A stretch of DNA of 64,000 nucleotides from an uncultured Caulobacteraceae bacterium. GTDB lineage: Bacteria > Pseudomonadota > Alphaproteobacteria > Caulobacterales > Caulobacteraceae. Below the pieces are notes generated by a model that was not told the DNA's origin, searched no databases, and saw only the letters and a program-made list of their open reading frames with translations. Below, one piece after another: positions 8,070-16,693 of this stretch (its first letter is position 1; every line of letters begins with the position of its first letter). A program made the position numbers and the translations under genes. The stretch spans positions 1-64,000 of the forward strand of contig CAIQJF010000046.1 in assembly GCA_903872075.1 (NCBI GenBank), read 5' to 3'.

Positions 8070-8861
8070 CTATTTGGGCGGCATGCGGATCGCGCCGTCG
8101 AGGCGCAGGTTCTGGCCGTTGAAATAGGTGTTCCGCACCAGCTCCAGCACCAGGCTGCCGAATTCCTCGGGCTTGCCCAGCCGCTTGGGGAACGGCACCG
8201 ACTTGGAGAGGCCTTCGAACACGGCCGGCGCCCTGTCCTTCACCGACAGCATGGGCGGGGTGGCGAAGATCCCGGGCATGATCGAATTGACCCGGATGCC
8301 GAGGTCCATGAGGTCGCGCGCCATGGGGAGAACCAGGCCGTTGACGCCGGCCTTCAGCGAACCATAGGCGATCTGACCGATCTGCGCGTCTTGGGCGGCG
8401 ACGCTGGCGGTGAGCACGATCAGCCCGCGTTCGCCGTCTTCCACGGGCTCGGCGCCGGCCATGCCTTCGGCCGACAGGGACGCCACCCGGTAGCTGGCGA
8501 TCAGGATGCCCTGGGCCGAGAAGGCGTAGTCGTCGGTGGAAAACCGGCGATAGCCGCCCGTCGCGCGATCATAGGCCAGGGTCTTCCCGCCCTTGGAGAT
8601 CTGGGCGCAGTGAATGCAGATTCGTTCCTGGCCGTGCGCGGCGCGGGCCTTGGCGAAGCCCTCGATGACGGCCTGTTCGCTGGTGATATCGACCTTGCAG
8701 AACACGCCCCCGATCTCGTCGGCGACCGCCTGGCCGCCCGCTTCGTTGACGTCGAAGATCGCCACCTTGACCCCGGCCGCCGCCAGCGCCTGCGCAGTGG
8801 CCTTGCCAAGGCCCGAGGCCCCGCCCGTCACGACCGCGGCCGTCGATCCATCGATTTTCAT
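8070..8861 (-). CDS. Short-chain dehydrogenase, 3-hydroxyacyl-CoA dehydrogenase type II-like
   Basis: A 263-residue classical SDR. The nucleotide site is TGGASGLGKA at residues 12-21, with the D of FDVN at the end of beta-2, indicating NAD(H). The catalytic Ser is in LTASVAA and the Tyr/Lys pair in AYGSLKAG. The segment around DAQIGQIAY and the tail with YFNGQNLRLDG resemble the HSD17B10/3-hydroxyacyl-CoA dehydrogenase branch. One oddity is the usual NNAG structural motif, which here reads HCAQ, losing the conserved Gly. It is monocistronic, with about 180 bases on each side. Substrate inferred, not shown. Confidence 0.8.
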   Translation of the reverse strand: MKIDGSTAAVVTGGASGLGKATAQALAAAGVKVAIFDVNEAGGQAVADEIGGVFCKVDITSEQAVIEGFAKARAAHGQERICIHCAQISKGGKTLAYDRATGGYRRFSTDDYAFSAQGILIASYRVASLSAEGMAGAEPVEDGERGLIVLTASVAAQDAQIGQIAYGSLKAGVNGLVLPMARDLMDLGIRVNSIMPGIFATPPMLSVKDRAPAVFEGLSKSVPFPKRLGKPEEFGSLVLELVRNTYFNGQNLRLDGAIRMPPK

Positions 8862-9039
8862 TCCCAGGTTTCCTTCCGTGTGTCGTCACCGATCCAAAGG
8901 GGTGGCCGGCGCTTAGACCCTGCAGCTAACGACGTTCCCGCTAGGTCCGACAAGCCCGATATTGGCTCTCAGCCGGCCGGTCTGAAGCCTTCCGCCTGAC
9001 TGGGCGCGGCGTCGATCCGCATCGTCGACGCGGACGCGC

Positions 9040-9840
9040 TCACATCGTCCTGAGCAGTTCCCGCATCCAGTCCCACAAGGCCGGGGTCGAGGCGGCGAGC
9101 ACGCCGGTCTTATCGTCGTTGGTCCGGTAGGGCGAGCCGTCGTAGCGGGCGGCCTTGCCGCCGGCCTCGTTGAGGAACAGCACGCCGGCGGCATGGTCCC
9201 AGGCGAAGGTGCGGTTGAAGAAGGCGATGTCGTTCACGCCCAGGGCGAGCCGGGGATACTGCTCCGCGGCGCAGCGCGTGGTGTCGACGATGGCGCAGGC
9301 CGGCTCGAACAGGTTTCGCGCCCTTGCCGCCATCGCTGGTTCGACCGTGGAGAGCGCCGTGGCGACGACGGGCCTGGCCTGACCGGTGCCGAGCGAACAG
9401 ATGCGCTCATCATCGACGAACGCGCCTTCGCCGCGCGCGGCGCGGCAGCAGCGGCCGGTGAGCGGGTCGTAGATCCAGCCGGCGATCGTCTCGCCCGCCT
9501 CGGCCAGGGCCACGATGACGCCGAACGGCGGACGACCCGCCGCGAAGTTGTTGGTGCCGTCGAGCGGATCGATGATCCAGCACAGCGCATCCCCCAGATT
9601 GCGCGACAGGGTGGGATCCGCATGCGCCGCTTCCTCTCCGACCACGGACGCTTCGGGCAGCAGCGCCGACAGCCCTTCGACGAGAATGGCCTCGCTCTCG
9701 CGATCGGCGATGGTCACGACGTCGTCGGCGGCTTTCTCGCTGACGTCATGCGCTTCGAGGCGCCGGTACCTGGGATTTATCGCGACGTCGGCGGCCCGGC
9801 GCATGATGGCGGTGACGGAGGCGGTGAGGGTGTCGTTCAC
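9040..9840 (-). CDS. Inositol-monophosphatase-family phosphatase
   Basis: A 266-residue member of the Li-sensitive, Mg-dependent phosphatase family (inositol monophosphatase, CysQ and histidinol-phosphatase groups). Metal ligands are visible in GEEAA (about residue 67), in IDPLDGTNNF (about 90-99) and in the C-terminal WDHAAG. Substrate choice among inositol phosphate, PAP or histidinol phosphate cannot be read from sequence. A GTG at 9840 preceded by GAAGG is the likely start; the 32 codons upstream are Thr/Arg-rich and not conserved-looking. It is divergent from the VOC gene. Confidence 0.8.
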   Translation of the reverse strand: MNDTLTASVTAIMRRAADVAINPRYRRLEAHDVSEKAADDVVTIADRESEAILVEGLSALLPEASVVGEEAAHADPTLSRNLGDALCWIIDPLDGTNNFAAGRPPFGVIVALAEAGETIAGWIYDPLTGRCCRAARGEGAFVDDERICSLGTGQARPVVATALSTVEPAMAARARNLFEPACAIVDTTRCAAEQYPRLALGVNDIAFFNRTFAWDHAAGVLFLNEAGGKAARYDGSPYRTNDDKTGVLAASTPALWDWMRELLRTM

Positions 9841-9992
9841 CGGATACCCTTCGCCTGATCCTGGCGGCGTTGTCGAGGCGTGCCGGCGCGAACGCGTGGG
9901 GGCGACTGGTCTGCCGGCCGGCGTCGATGTTGACATTCATGCGTCGCCGCAGTTGCGTCGGTTCCAGGGAGCGGCGGCGCCGGGAGGCCACG

Positions 9993-10430
9993 ATGATAAA
10001 AGTCAAACGCATGGATCACGTGGCGCTGCGCATCGACGACGTCGACGCGTCGGCTGCCTTCTATTCCGGACTGCTCGGATTGCCGCGAGTCACGCCGGAG
10101 ATGGGGGCCATGACCCCCGCGGAGATGAACGACTTCCGCACTGTTCTGCAGGCCCGCACGGAAACGCCGATCGCCACGGGAGGCATGTGGATTCAGGTCG
10201 GCGACAACCAGATTCACATGCTCAAGTCCGAACGGGCGCACGGCCGCGTCAATCCGTTCGGCGCCCACCTCGCCCTCGAGGTCGAGGATTTCGCGGCGGC
10301 CAAGCAAACCCTCGACGATCAGAACGTTCCCTACGTCGAGGCGCCCGACGGACCGCCCACCCACCAGCTCTGGCTGCTTGATCCCAGCGGCAACACCATC
10401 GAGCTCTGGGCCGACCGGACGACGACTTAG
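9993..10430 (+). CDS. VOC (glyoxalase/bleomycin-resistance-like) protein
   Basis: A 145-residue vicinal-oxygen-chelate protein with two beta-alpha-beta-beta-beta units. Likely metal ligands are His9 (RMDHVAL), a His in QIHMLK and the Glu in GNTIELW, the pattern of glyoxalase-like and fosfomycin-resistance-like enzymes. The start at 9993 has GGGAGG upstream. Substrate unknown. It is followed on the same strand by the PEP-CTERM pair, but 145 bases away, so it is probably a separate transcript. Confidence 0.8.
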   Translation: MIKVKRMDHVALRIDDVDASAAFYSGLLGLPRVTPEMGAMTPAEMNDFRTVLQARTETPIATGGMWIQVGDNQIHMLKSERAHGRVNPFGAHLALEVEDFAAAKQTLDDQNVPYVEAPDGPPTHQLWLLDPSGNTIELWADRTTT

Positions 10431-10490
10431 AACCCTTTTCGTCCGGCGTCGCGCGCCGCGCGATATCGAACAAAAACGACAGGGCCTGAG

Positions 10491-10507
10491 TAGATTCCGA
10501 GGTTTGC
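10491..10507 (+). repeat. 17-bp direct repeat upstream of PEP-CTERM gene 1
   Basis: TAGATTCCGAGGTTTGC occurs here, 68 bases before the PEP-CTERM peptidase gene, and again identically at 11483-11499 before the second PEP-CTERM gene. The base before it is also G in both. Position and exact conservation suggest a shared promoter or operator; it does not fit the sigma-54 GG-N10-GC spacing. Confidence 0.5.
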
Positions 10508-10575
10508 CGCAGGCGGCCCGCCCGCGCCACTGACCTCCTGGCGTCGCGTCCGGCGAAAAGGGTGGAGAGCTTGCC

Positions 10576-11481
10576 ATGTCGATGACACGTCATGTCCAGT
10601 TGGCTGCCTGTGCGGCGATCCTCGTCCGGGCGGGCCCGGCCTGGGCGGCTCCGCCTCCACCTCCGCCGCCTCCGCCGCTGACGACCAGCGAAACCTTCGC
10701 CGATTTCGGTCTGCTCGATCAGTCCGAGACGATCTGCGCGTCACACGGATGCGGCGCCACGGCGGCCGTGAACGGCCTGTGGTTCCTGCAACAGCAATAT
10801 TCAACGACGTTCGGGCACAGCCTGATCCCGCAAGTGAAGCCGGACGATGAAATTGGCGACTTGACCGCCGTCGCGAACACGCTCGCCGGCGCGAGCTATA
10901 TGAATACCCAAAAAGACACGTCGATTTCGTACTTCATCTTCGGAAAAGACAAATACCTCAACGAGGTTGCCGGTCAGAAGATCAAGATCGCGGTCCAGAC
11001 CAAGGAGCCGTGGACGGGTCCGCCAGGAAAGGCGCCAGCCTATGTGGAGCGTGTCACGCCAACGCCCGTCTTCCTGTTCAGTGAGTTGAAGGACAAAGAA
11101 GCCGTCGAGGTGCTTCTGGCCTACGACGGCGGCGGCGGCCACTATGTCACCCTGACTGGTATCGACTATCAACCCACCGCCAATGGCGGGGCCGGCACGC
11201 TTACCTTCGTCGATCCAAGCCATCCGAAGCTGCCAAGTGGGGGTCCCAGCAGCCTGGAGATCTCGCAGAGTTCCAAGGACGGGGTGATCTCAGGCGTCTA
11301 CAAACCCTTCGACACCGGCGAGGTTCATGCCTTCACCATCACCTTCGCTGAAGGCGAGTCCCCGACCCCGGAGCCGGGCGCCTGGCTGCTGCTGCTGGCG
11401 GGCTTCGGCGGCGTCGGCGGCGCCCTGCGTCTGAAGCGTCGGGGTCACGCGGACGCTGCCACAGGGCGGCCCACGGCGTAG
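10576..11481 (+). CDS. PEP-CTERM protein with C39-like cysteine peptidase domain
   Basis: A 301-residue exported protein. Residues 1-25 are a signal peptide ending AWAA, followed by nine prolines (26-34). The central domain has Q49, then CGATAAVNGLWFL with C59, GGGGHYVTLTGID with H189, and TFVDPSHP with D213: the order and spacing of the C39/papain-like triad (oxyanion Gln, Cys, His, Asp). The end is a PEP-CTERM sorting signal: TPEPGAW (about 264-270), a hydrophobic helix, then RLKRRG. Such proteins are cut and anchored by an exosortase, which is not encoded in this window. The peptidase call is by motif only. A second PEP-CTERM gene follows and shares a 17-bp upstream element. Confidence 0.7.
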   Translation: MSMTRHVQLAACAAILVRAGPAWAAPPPPPPPPPLTTSETFADFGLLDQSETICASHGCGATAAVNGLWFLQQQYSTTFGHSLIPQVKPDDEIGDLTAVANTLAGASYMNTQKDTSISYFIFGKDKYLNEVAGQKIKIAVQTKEPWTGPPGKAPAYVERVTPTPVFLFSELKDKEAVEVLLAYDGGGGHYVTLTGIDYQPTANGGAGTLTFVDPSHPKLPSGGPSSLEISQSSKDGVISGVYKPFDTGEVHAFTITFAEGESPTPEPGAWLLLLAGFGGVGGALRLKRRGHADAATGRPTA

Positions 11482-11482
11482 G

Positions 11483-11499
11483 TAGATTCCGAGGTTTGC
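11483..11499 (+). repeat. 17-bp direct repeat upstream of PEP-CTERM gene 2
   Basis: Identical to 10491-10507. It starts one base after the stop of the first PEP-CTERM gene and 137 bases before the ATG of the second. An ACAGGGC also precedes both copies at slightly different spacing. Confidence 0.5.
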
Positions 11500-11619
11500 T
11501 GAAACTCCGCCGGCCGCGCACTAGCGAGGTGAGGCAGACGCATCAGACGAGTACATCGAGAAAAAACCCAAGATCAGATCGCGGTCACGTTGCCTCGGCA
11601 AATCGGGAGCTCAGCGACG

Positions 11620-12329
11620 ATGGACACATCTTCAATCGTTCGAACGCGGCGAAACGCCACGTTTGCCACCAGTCTGGGGCTTGTTGTCGTGTTGAGCGCC
11701 ACCGTGCCCGCAGCCGCATCAGTAATGTATGTCACCTATCTGGGTCAGGTCAGCACCGGTACAGCGTCGATTGATGGGGGCGAGTACGACCTCGCCGGCG
11801 ATCACTATCAAGCAGTGTATACGTACGATACAAGCAAAGGCGCGAGGATTTCTCACGTCCCCGTCTCGGACAGCCTTTTGGTGGGTCGGATTACGGCACA
11901 GGATCACCAGTCAGCGGCGTTTTCACGCTCATTGGCCCGATCGGGTCCCACAGTTCCATCACCTGGACGACAACGGGCAGCGCGAGGTCCGAGGCCTTCG
12001 TGTCGGGTGTCGCCTCCTACATCTACGACAGCGTGGACGATGCGAACTATCCCTATTTTCCCCCACTGGTTTCGTTCAACAGCTGGACCTACGGCGTCGA
12101 GCCGTCCGGCGGATCTCTCGACACGCGCTTCGGGTTCAAGAGTTCGTATCTCTACGGAAGAATAGATTCCGCCACGCGGTATTTTATAGACGCCGATCTT
12201 CAGGGCCCCGGTTTTGTGGCGGTCGATCTTCCGGAGCCTGACTCCTGGCTCATGCTGCTGATGGGGGCGGGCGGGATCGGCGCGAGCCTGCGGACGCGGC
12301 GGCGGGCGACAGTCGCGCGCTATCGATAG
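11620..12329 (+). pseudogene. PEP-CTERM protein gene interrupted by a -1 frameshift
   Basis: The ATG at 11620 opens a signal peptide (hydrophobic core, then VPAAA) and a beta-rich domain (VTYLGQVSTGT). The frame fails near 11880, but the adjacent frame continues seamlessly as GGSDYGTGSPVSGVFTLIGP and ends in a PEP-CTERM signal (LPEPDSWLML, helix, LRTRRR) at 12329. Adding one T to the T-run at 11876-11879 restores a single 236-codon frame with no stop. So this is a one-base deletion in a homopolymer: a real mutation, phase-variable tract or sequencing error. It appears to be a structural surface protein of unknown role and lies just after the PEP-CTERM peptidase gene. Confidence 0.7.
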
Positions 12330-12387
12330 CGCCGCCCAGGCGCATCACCCCTTTCCCGAGACCGCGCCCGCTCGCTAAAGAGCGCGC

Positions 12388-13209
12388 ATGACCACGACGC
12401 ACCACCTCGCTATTCCACTCACCCCTGTGTCGCCCGGCCGCTGGACGACCATCGCGGCTGCAGAGTGGCGCAATCCGGGCGGCGGGCTGTGGGGCGGCTA
12501 CGCCATCGGGCTTTGCATCCGCGTGCTGGAAGCCGAGCCGGGAGCCATCGGCGAGCCGCTGTCGCTGACCCTTGCCTATGCGGCGGCGCTGCCGGCCGGG
12601 GCGCTCGACATCCGCACGCGGCTGCTCCGCCAGGGCGGGTCGGTGGGCGTGTGGGAGGTGGAGGTCTATCCCGCCGGTTCGGATCAGGTGGGGGTGCACG
12701 GGGTGGTGACCATGGCCAAGCGGCCGAACACGCCGGATTTCGCCTTCGCGAAGATGCCTGAGGCGCCCGATCCGGAGGGCCTGCCGAACCCGGACATGAC
12801 CAACATGTCCACCCACTTCGGCGCGTCTGCCTTCGAGCGTCGAACGCTCGACGGATTTCCTCCCAAGGCCGGGACGGACTCCCGCTCCCTGGCCTGGGTG
12901 CGCTCCAGGCGCGGGACCCTGGACAAGGCGCTGCTGGGCATGATCACCGACAACTCCGCGCCTCGCGCCATGTACGCGCTCGGAATGTCGGTGATGACCA
13001 CCACGCTCTCGTTGACGGTTTATCTGCACGGCACGGTGGCGGAGCTGGAAGAGGTGGGCGACGACTTCATCCTGGTGGAGTGCGAGGGCCGGGTCGGCGG
13101 CGGTGGGGCGTCGGACGAGCGTTCCAGCTACTGGCGGCGCGACGGCAAGCTGCTGGCCACCAGCGAGCAGCTGGCGTGGTATCGGGAGCGGCGGGAGTCG
13201 CCAGAGTAG
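12388..13209 (+). CDS. Acyl-CoA thioesterase, TesB-like double hotdog
   Basis: A 273-residue protein of the double-hotdog thioesterase family related to TesB, which hydrolyses acyl-CoA to free acid and CoA. The N-terminal half has NPGGGLWGGYAIGL, the usual glycine-rich segment at the start of the first hotdog helix. The second half has MTTTLSLTVYLHG and the closing DERSSYWRRDGKLLATSEQL, the typical hotdog-2 pattern ending in a 'dG.L.a...Q' strand. The gene ends nine bases before the GST gene, so the two are probably co-transcribed. Chain-length preference is unknown. Confidence 0.8.
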   Translation: MTTTHHLAIPLTPVSPGRWTTIAAAEWRNPGGGLWGGYAIGLCIRVLEAEPGAIGEPLSLTLAYAAALPAGALDIRTRLLRQGGSVGVWEVEVYPAGSDQVGVHGVVTMAKRPNTPDFAFAKMPEAPDPEGLPNPDMTNMSTHFGASAFERRTLDGFPPKAGTDSRSLAWVRSRRGTLDKALLGMITDNSAPRAMYALGMSVMTTTLSLTVYLHGTVAELEEVGDDFILVECEGRVGGGGASDERSSYWRRDGKLLATSEQLAWYRERRESPE

Positions 13210-13218
13210 GAGACGGAC

Positions 13219-13830
13219 GTGAAACTCTACTATTCCCACAATCTCAATCCGCGGGTGGCGGTGGCCGTGGCGCGGTATCTGAATGCGCCGGTGGACTATG
13301 TTCGGGCGGCGCCGCGGCATCCCGATCACACCGAGGCGTTCCGGGTCATCAATCCCAATGCGCTGGTTCCCGTCCCGGAGATCGGGGCGCGGCGAATCTG
13401 GGAGACCGACGCTATCGCCTGCAAGCTCTCGCAGCTCTCCGGGGCCGACTTCTGGCGCGCCGGCGAGGACCTGGCGGAGATGATCATGTGGGTCAGCTGG
13501 AGCGCCTATCACCTGACCCGCGCGGCCGATCCGCTCTATTTCTACCGCATCGTCTGGCCGACGTTTTCCGACGAGACCCCGGACGCGGCTCTGCTCGATC
13601 AGGCGCTCGCCGATTTCCGCGAGCATGCGGCGACGTTGGACCGATATCTTGCGGACCGTCAGTGGCTGCTGGGCGATCGGATCTCCTACGCCGACTTCCG
13701 TGTGGCGACGCCGCTGCCGTTCGCCGCGGGGGCGGGGCTTCCCGTGGCGGAGTTCCCCCATGTGGCGCGCTGGCACGATCAGCTTCTGGCGATTGACGCC
13801 TGGCGGGAGCCGTTCGCCGGGCTGGACTGA
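13219..13830 (+). CDS. Glutathione S-transferase
   Basis: A 203-residue GST. The N-terminal thioredoxin-like domain (residues 1-75) starts KLYYSHNLNPRVAV, with Ser or Asn near residue 6-8 as candidate catalytic residues, and includes NPNALVPVPEI (the cis-Pro before beta-3) and the glutathione-binding ETDAIACKL. The C-terminal all-helical domain holds the conserved LGDRISYADF capping motif. It starts at a GTG with AGGAGA upstream, nine bases after the thioesterase, so a two-gene operon is likely. Role: conjugation or isomerisation of electrophiles; substrate not determined. Confidence 0.85.
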   Translation: MKLYYSHNLNPRVAVAVARYLNAPVDYVRAAPRHPDHTEAFRVINPNALVPVPEIGARRIWETDAIACKLSQLSGADFWRAGEDLAEMIMWVSWSAYHLTRAADPLYFYRIVWPTFSDETPDAALLDQALADFREHAATLDRYLADRQWLLGDRISYADFRVATPLPFAAGAGLPVAEFPHVARWHDQLLAIDAWREPFAGLD

Positions 13831-13853
13831 CCCTTGGTTGGGCGCTCGCGCGA

Positions 13854-14201
13854 CTAGGTTGCGGTGAAGAAGTCCGCCCGCGGCACGCCCTGGGGGTCGT
13901 AGACCGGCTCGGAGAGGTCCACCCGGTACTTCTTGACGGCGGCGGTTTTCACGCCGGTCTTGCGGATGTGGGCGCCCATGTCGGTGTACCAGTGCGACGC
14001 CAGGTGGGCGGCGAAGTCGTCCTGGGTCTCCCACTCCTCGTAGACATAGATGCGTCCCGGATTGAGCGGGTCGAGGGTCCAGGCGTAGTGGATGCAGCCC
14101 TTTTCGGTATAGGCGCCCTCAATATGCGGCCGGGCGCTGATCAGGGCCTGTTCGACCGTTTCGGGGTCGAATTCCATGGTTCCGGCGACGATGACCGTCA
14201 T
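13854..14201 (-). CDS. Antibiotic-biosynthesis-monooxygenase (ABM) domain protein
   Basis: A 115-residue single-domain protein of the ABM/YgiN ferredoxin-like fold: MTVIVAGTMEFDPE, then GCIHYAWTLDPLNPGRIYVYEEWETQDDFAAHLAS. These residues match cofactor-free quinol monooxygenases and heme-degrading relatives, with the conserved Y-x-W/E-W and H in 'AHLAS'. It probably acts on quinones or polyketide-like aromatics, or is a small detoxifying protein. The start has GGGAGG ten bases upstream. It is convergent with the GST gene and divergent from the MDR reductase. Confidence 0.8.
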   Translation of the reverse strand: MTVIVAGTMEFDPETVEQALISARPHIEGAYTEKGCIHYAWTLDPLNPGRIYVYEEWETQDDFAAHLASHWYTDMGAHIRKTGVKTAAVKKYRVDLSEPVYDPQGVPRADFFTAT

Positions 14202-14369
14202 GTCTCAAGTCCTCCCCTGGCGCCGCACCGTCGCCATCCAGGCCCGGCGCGCATTGCTGTAACCCGATCCGGTTTTAGGGCGTCACCTTACGTTGTAAAG
14301 CCATCTCCCCGCCCGTAGTGTTCCAACCGAACCCCGACGAAACGGGGACGAACGCCTGGGGAGGGCGCC

Positions 14370-15473
14370 ATGCAGCCAGTGAACCGCGGTTGGTTTTACG
14401 CCCATTTTCCGGAACGCGACGGCGCCCTGCTGCCCGCCGTGGAGATCTTCGACCTCATGGATCTGGGGCCCATGCCGCCGCTGGCGGAGGGCTGCGTCCG
14501 GCTGAAGCTGTCACTCATCGCCGTCGCGCCCATGGCCAAGACCTATCTGGAGCTGCCCGGCAACGACACCGGCGCCGATGAACTGGGCCTGCATCGCACC
14601 GCGCTGGGCTCGCCCTCGCCCTGCGAATACATCGCCGATGTGGTGGAGAGCCGCAGCCCCGCCTACGCCGTGGGCGACAAGGTCTGGGGCATGGGCCCGC
14701 TGTTCCAGTACCGCGACGTGCGCGGTGATGGCGCCGACCAGCCGGGCCGGCAGCCGCCGATGAAGGCCATGCCGGGGCTGGCGCCGGAAAAGCTGCTGTC
14801 TGTGGTCACCGCCTCGGCCGGCATCACCGCCTATTGCGCCGTGGAGCACCATGTCTGCGGCCGGGTCGAGGCGCCGTTCGAGGAGCGCACCGTGCTGGTG
14901 ACCTCCGCCGCTGGCGCGGTGGGGCTGGTGATCGGCCAGCTCTACAAGCTCAAGGGTTGCCGGGTGATCGGGGTGACCAGCAGCCGCGAGAAGGCCGACC
15001 GTCTGGAAGGCTTCGCCGGCTATGACGCGGTGATCGCCTACAAGACCGAGGACCTGGACGCGCGGCTCGACGAGCTGGCGCCGAAGGGGATCGACGTGTT
15101 CATCGACAATGTGGGCGCCGAACAGCTCGACGCCGGCGCGCGTCATATGAAGATCGGCGGGCGTATCCTCAGCGTCGGGGCGATCGGGGAAATGGACGCC
15201 ATGGTCAGCGGCGATGTCCGGGGCTTCAAGGAATACCTGCGGGTGCCGGCCCGCGAACTGACCTTCGGCGGCTTCCTGATGTACAACCACTTCCGGCGCA
15301 TTCCGGCGGCGGCCATGGCCCTGGTGGGTCTGCTGGCCGAGGGCAAGCTGAAGAGCGCCGAAACCGTCCGCCACGGCGGGTTCGAGGACTGGGCCGACTG
15401 CGTCGACCGGCTCTATGACTCCCAGACGTTCGGCCGGATGATCCTGGCGCTGGACGGCAATGGGCCGGCCTAA
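14370..15473 (+). CDS. Zinc-free MDR oxidoreductase (prostaglandin reductase-like)
   Basis: A 367-residue NADP-dependent medium-chain reductase of the zinc-independent branch that includes leukotriene B4 12-hydroxydehydrogenase and curcumin reductase. The cofactor domain has SAAGAVGLVIGQLYKLKGCRVIG (the AxxGxxG glycine motif), and GVTSSREKAD with a Ser/Arg/Lys pocket for the 2'-phosphate. The catalytic-domain LTFGGFLMYNHF is also typical. Such enzymes reduce alpha,beta-unsaturated ketones. GGAGGG precedes the ATG. The last codon overlaps by three bases the stop of the convergent PhyH gene. Confidence 0.85.
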   Translation: MQPVNRGWFYAHFPERDGALLPAVEIFDLMDLGPMPPLAEGCVRLKLSLIAVAPMAKTYLELPGNDTGADELGLHRTALGSPSPCEYIADVVESRSPAYAVGDKVWGMGPLFQYRDVRGDGADQPGRQPPMKAMPGLAPEKLLSVVTASAGITAYCAVEHHVCGRVEAPFEERTVLVTSAAGAVGLVIGQLYKLKGCRVIGVTSSREKADRLEGFAGYDAVIAYKTEDLDARLDELAPKGIDVFIDNVGAEQLDAGARHMKIGGRILSVGAIGEMDAMVSGDVRGFKEYLRVPARELTFGGFLMYNHFRRIPAAAMALVGLLAEGKLKSAETVRHGGFEDWADCVDRLYDSQTFGRMILALDGNGPA

Positions 15474-16693
15474 AGGGCCGTGATGTCGGCCAGCCGCTTC
15501 AGGTAGCCGTCATTGCGGTAGGTCTCATGACCGCGCTGGATCTTCACCCCGGTGAAGGCTTCGGGATCGATACGGCCGACGTCAGCCATTGAGAGCGGGC
15601 CGACATAGGCGTAGCCGCCGTGGTCGATGGCGCGGCGGACATGCACCAGGGCGCCGTTGGGATCGCCGGTGCGGCCCGTGCCGACGTAGCCATAGCCCTC
15701 GACCATGCTGCGCCCGGCGGTGGACTGGAAGCCGCAGCGCATGAGGAACTTCTCGCTCGCCCCGGCCAGCACCTCGGGCCGGATGGTGAGGAGGAACTCC
15801 TCCTGCTGGCGGATCCAGGGCCGGACGACGGTATTGGTAAGGATGTAGCGCAGCTTGTCCGACCGGTTGACCGCCCCGCCATGGAGCACCCGGCCGTCCA
15901 TCAGCAGGATGGTCCCGGCCCTGGCCTCCAGATTGATGGCGCGGGGCAGCGGACCGAAAGTTTCGCCGTTGTCGCCATTGGCGCGATGCGAGCCCGGAAT
16001 GAGCAGGGTGCCGCCGTTCACCTCGTCCACGTCCTGGAGAATGTAGACGGTGTTGATCAGCACCGGCGCCTGCGGCGTCACATAGGGCGCAATGAGGGAC
16101 TGGTCCTGGTGAAGCCCCTGGGGGTGGCAGCCGGGAAAGGAGATGTTGGAGATGAAGCTGAGGTGATGCCAGCCCTCGCCGAGGGCCTCGTCGAGCAGAC
16201 GCTCGATCAGGGGGCCGGCCTGAACGGCGGCGGGATCATGCTCCATGCAGGCGACGACCTCGTCGCTCTTATTGACCAGGGCCCAGACATGCTGCTGCGC
16301 GGCGCTGAGATGGGCGATGCCGAGGGCGCGTTCGGCGGCGGCCTGGTCCACCACCCGTTCGCGCAGGCGCGCGCACTGCTCGGCCGAAAGACCGTCGGCG
16401 ATCAGGCAATAGCCCCAGGCGTAGAAATCACGCCGCAACTGGTTGATATCCTTGGTCTCCCGCGGGAGATCCTTGTCCTTCCAGCCCGGGTGTTTGCGGC
16501 CCACGGTGGTGTCGTAGTAGCGGCCTTCGCCCCAGACGAGCTCGTCCTTCGGCCCCGGCGGGCGCATCCACGGGTTGTGGCGGATCATCGAGCGATAAGG
16601 CTCGCCGGAGGTGTGAAAGGCGCTGTAGGGCGCGAACGCATCCGTCGAGGCCGCGTCGATGGCGTCTGGCGTGAATTCGGCAGGGATGGTCAC
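15470..16693 (-). CDS. Phytanoyl-CoA dioxygenase-family protein (PhyH)
   Basis: A Fe(II)/2-oxoglutarate dioxygenase of about 407 residues in the PhyH family. The metal site is HQDQSL (HxD); a later His in [13 protein letters not shown] and an Arg in DKLRYILTN complete the facial triad and 2-oxoglutarate anchor. The N-terminal 90 residues are an extension found in the 'eukaryote-like' longer PhyH proteins. GTG at 16693 with GGAGG upstream is the preferred start; an in-frame codon at 16732 is less likely. It lies convergent to the MDR gene and divergent from a BVMO, in a setting rich in lipid and ketone enzymes; substrate inferred as an acyl or terpenoid molecule. Confidence 0.8.
   Translation of the reverse strand: MTIPAEFTPDAIDAASTDAFAPYSAFHTSGEPYRSMIRHNPWMRPPGPKDELVWGEGRYYDTTVGRKHPGWKDKDLPRETKDINQLRRDFYAWGYCLIADGLSAEQCARLRERVVDQAAAERALGIAHLSAAQQHVWALVNKSDEVVACMEHDPAAVQAGPLIERLLDEALGEGWHHLSFISNISFPGCHPQGLHQDQSLIAPYVTPQAPVLINTVYILQDVDEVNGGTLLIPGSHRANGDNGETFGPLPRAINLEARAGTILLMDGRVLHGGAVNRSDKLRYILTNTVVRPWIRQQEEFLLTIRPEVLAGASEKFLMRCGFQSTAGRSMVEGYGYVGTGRTGDPNGALVHVRRAIDHGGYAYVGPLSMADVGRIDPEAFTGVKIQRGHETYRNDGYLKRLADITAL

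Noticed and set aside
10491..10507. Sigma-54 promoter in the shared 17-bp element
   Set aside because: A GG-N10-GC spacing is not present at this sequence, so the known PEP-CTERM sigma-54 promoter pattern does not apply; the element is kept only as a shared upstream repeat.
12250..14034. A 594-codon minus-strand frame opposite the thioesterase and GST genes
   Set aside because: Both plus-strand genes have good family motifs and ribosome sites; the antisense frame is Arg/His-rich and crosses their boundary without structure.
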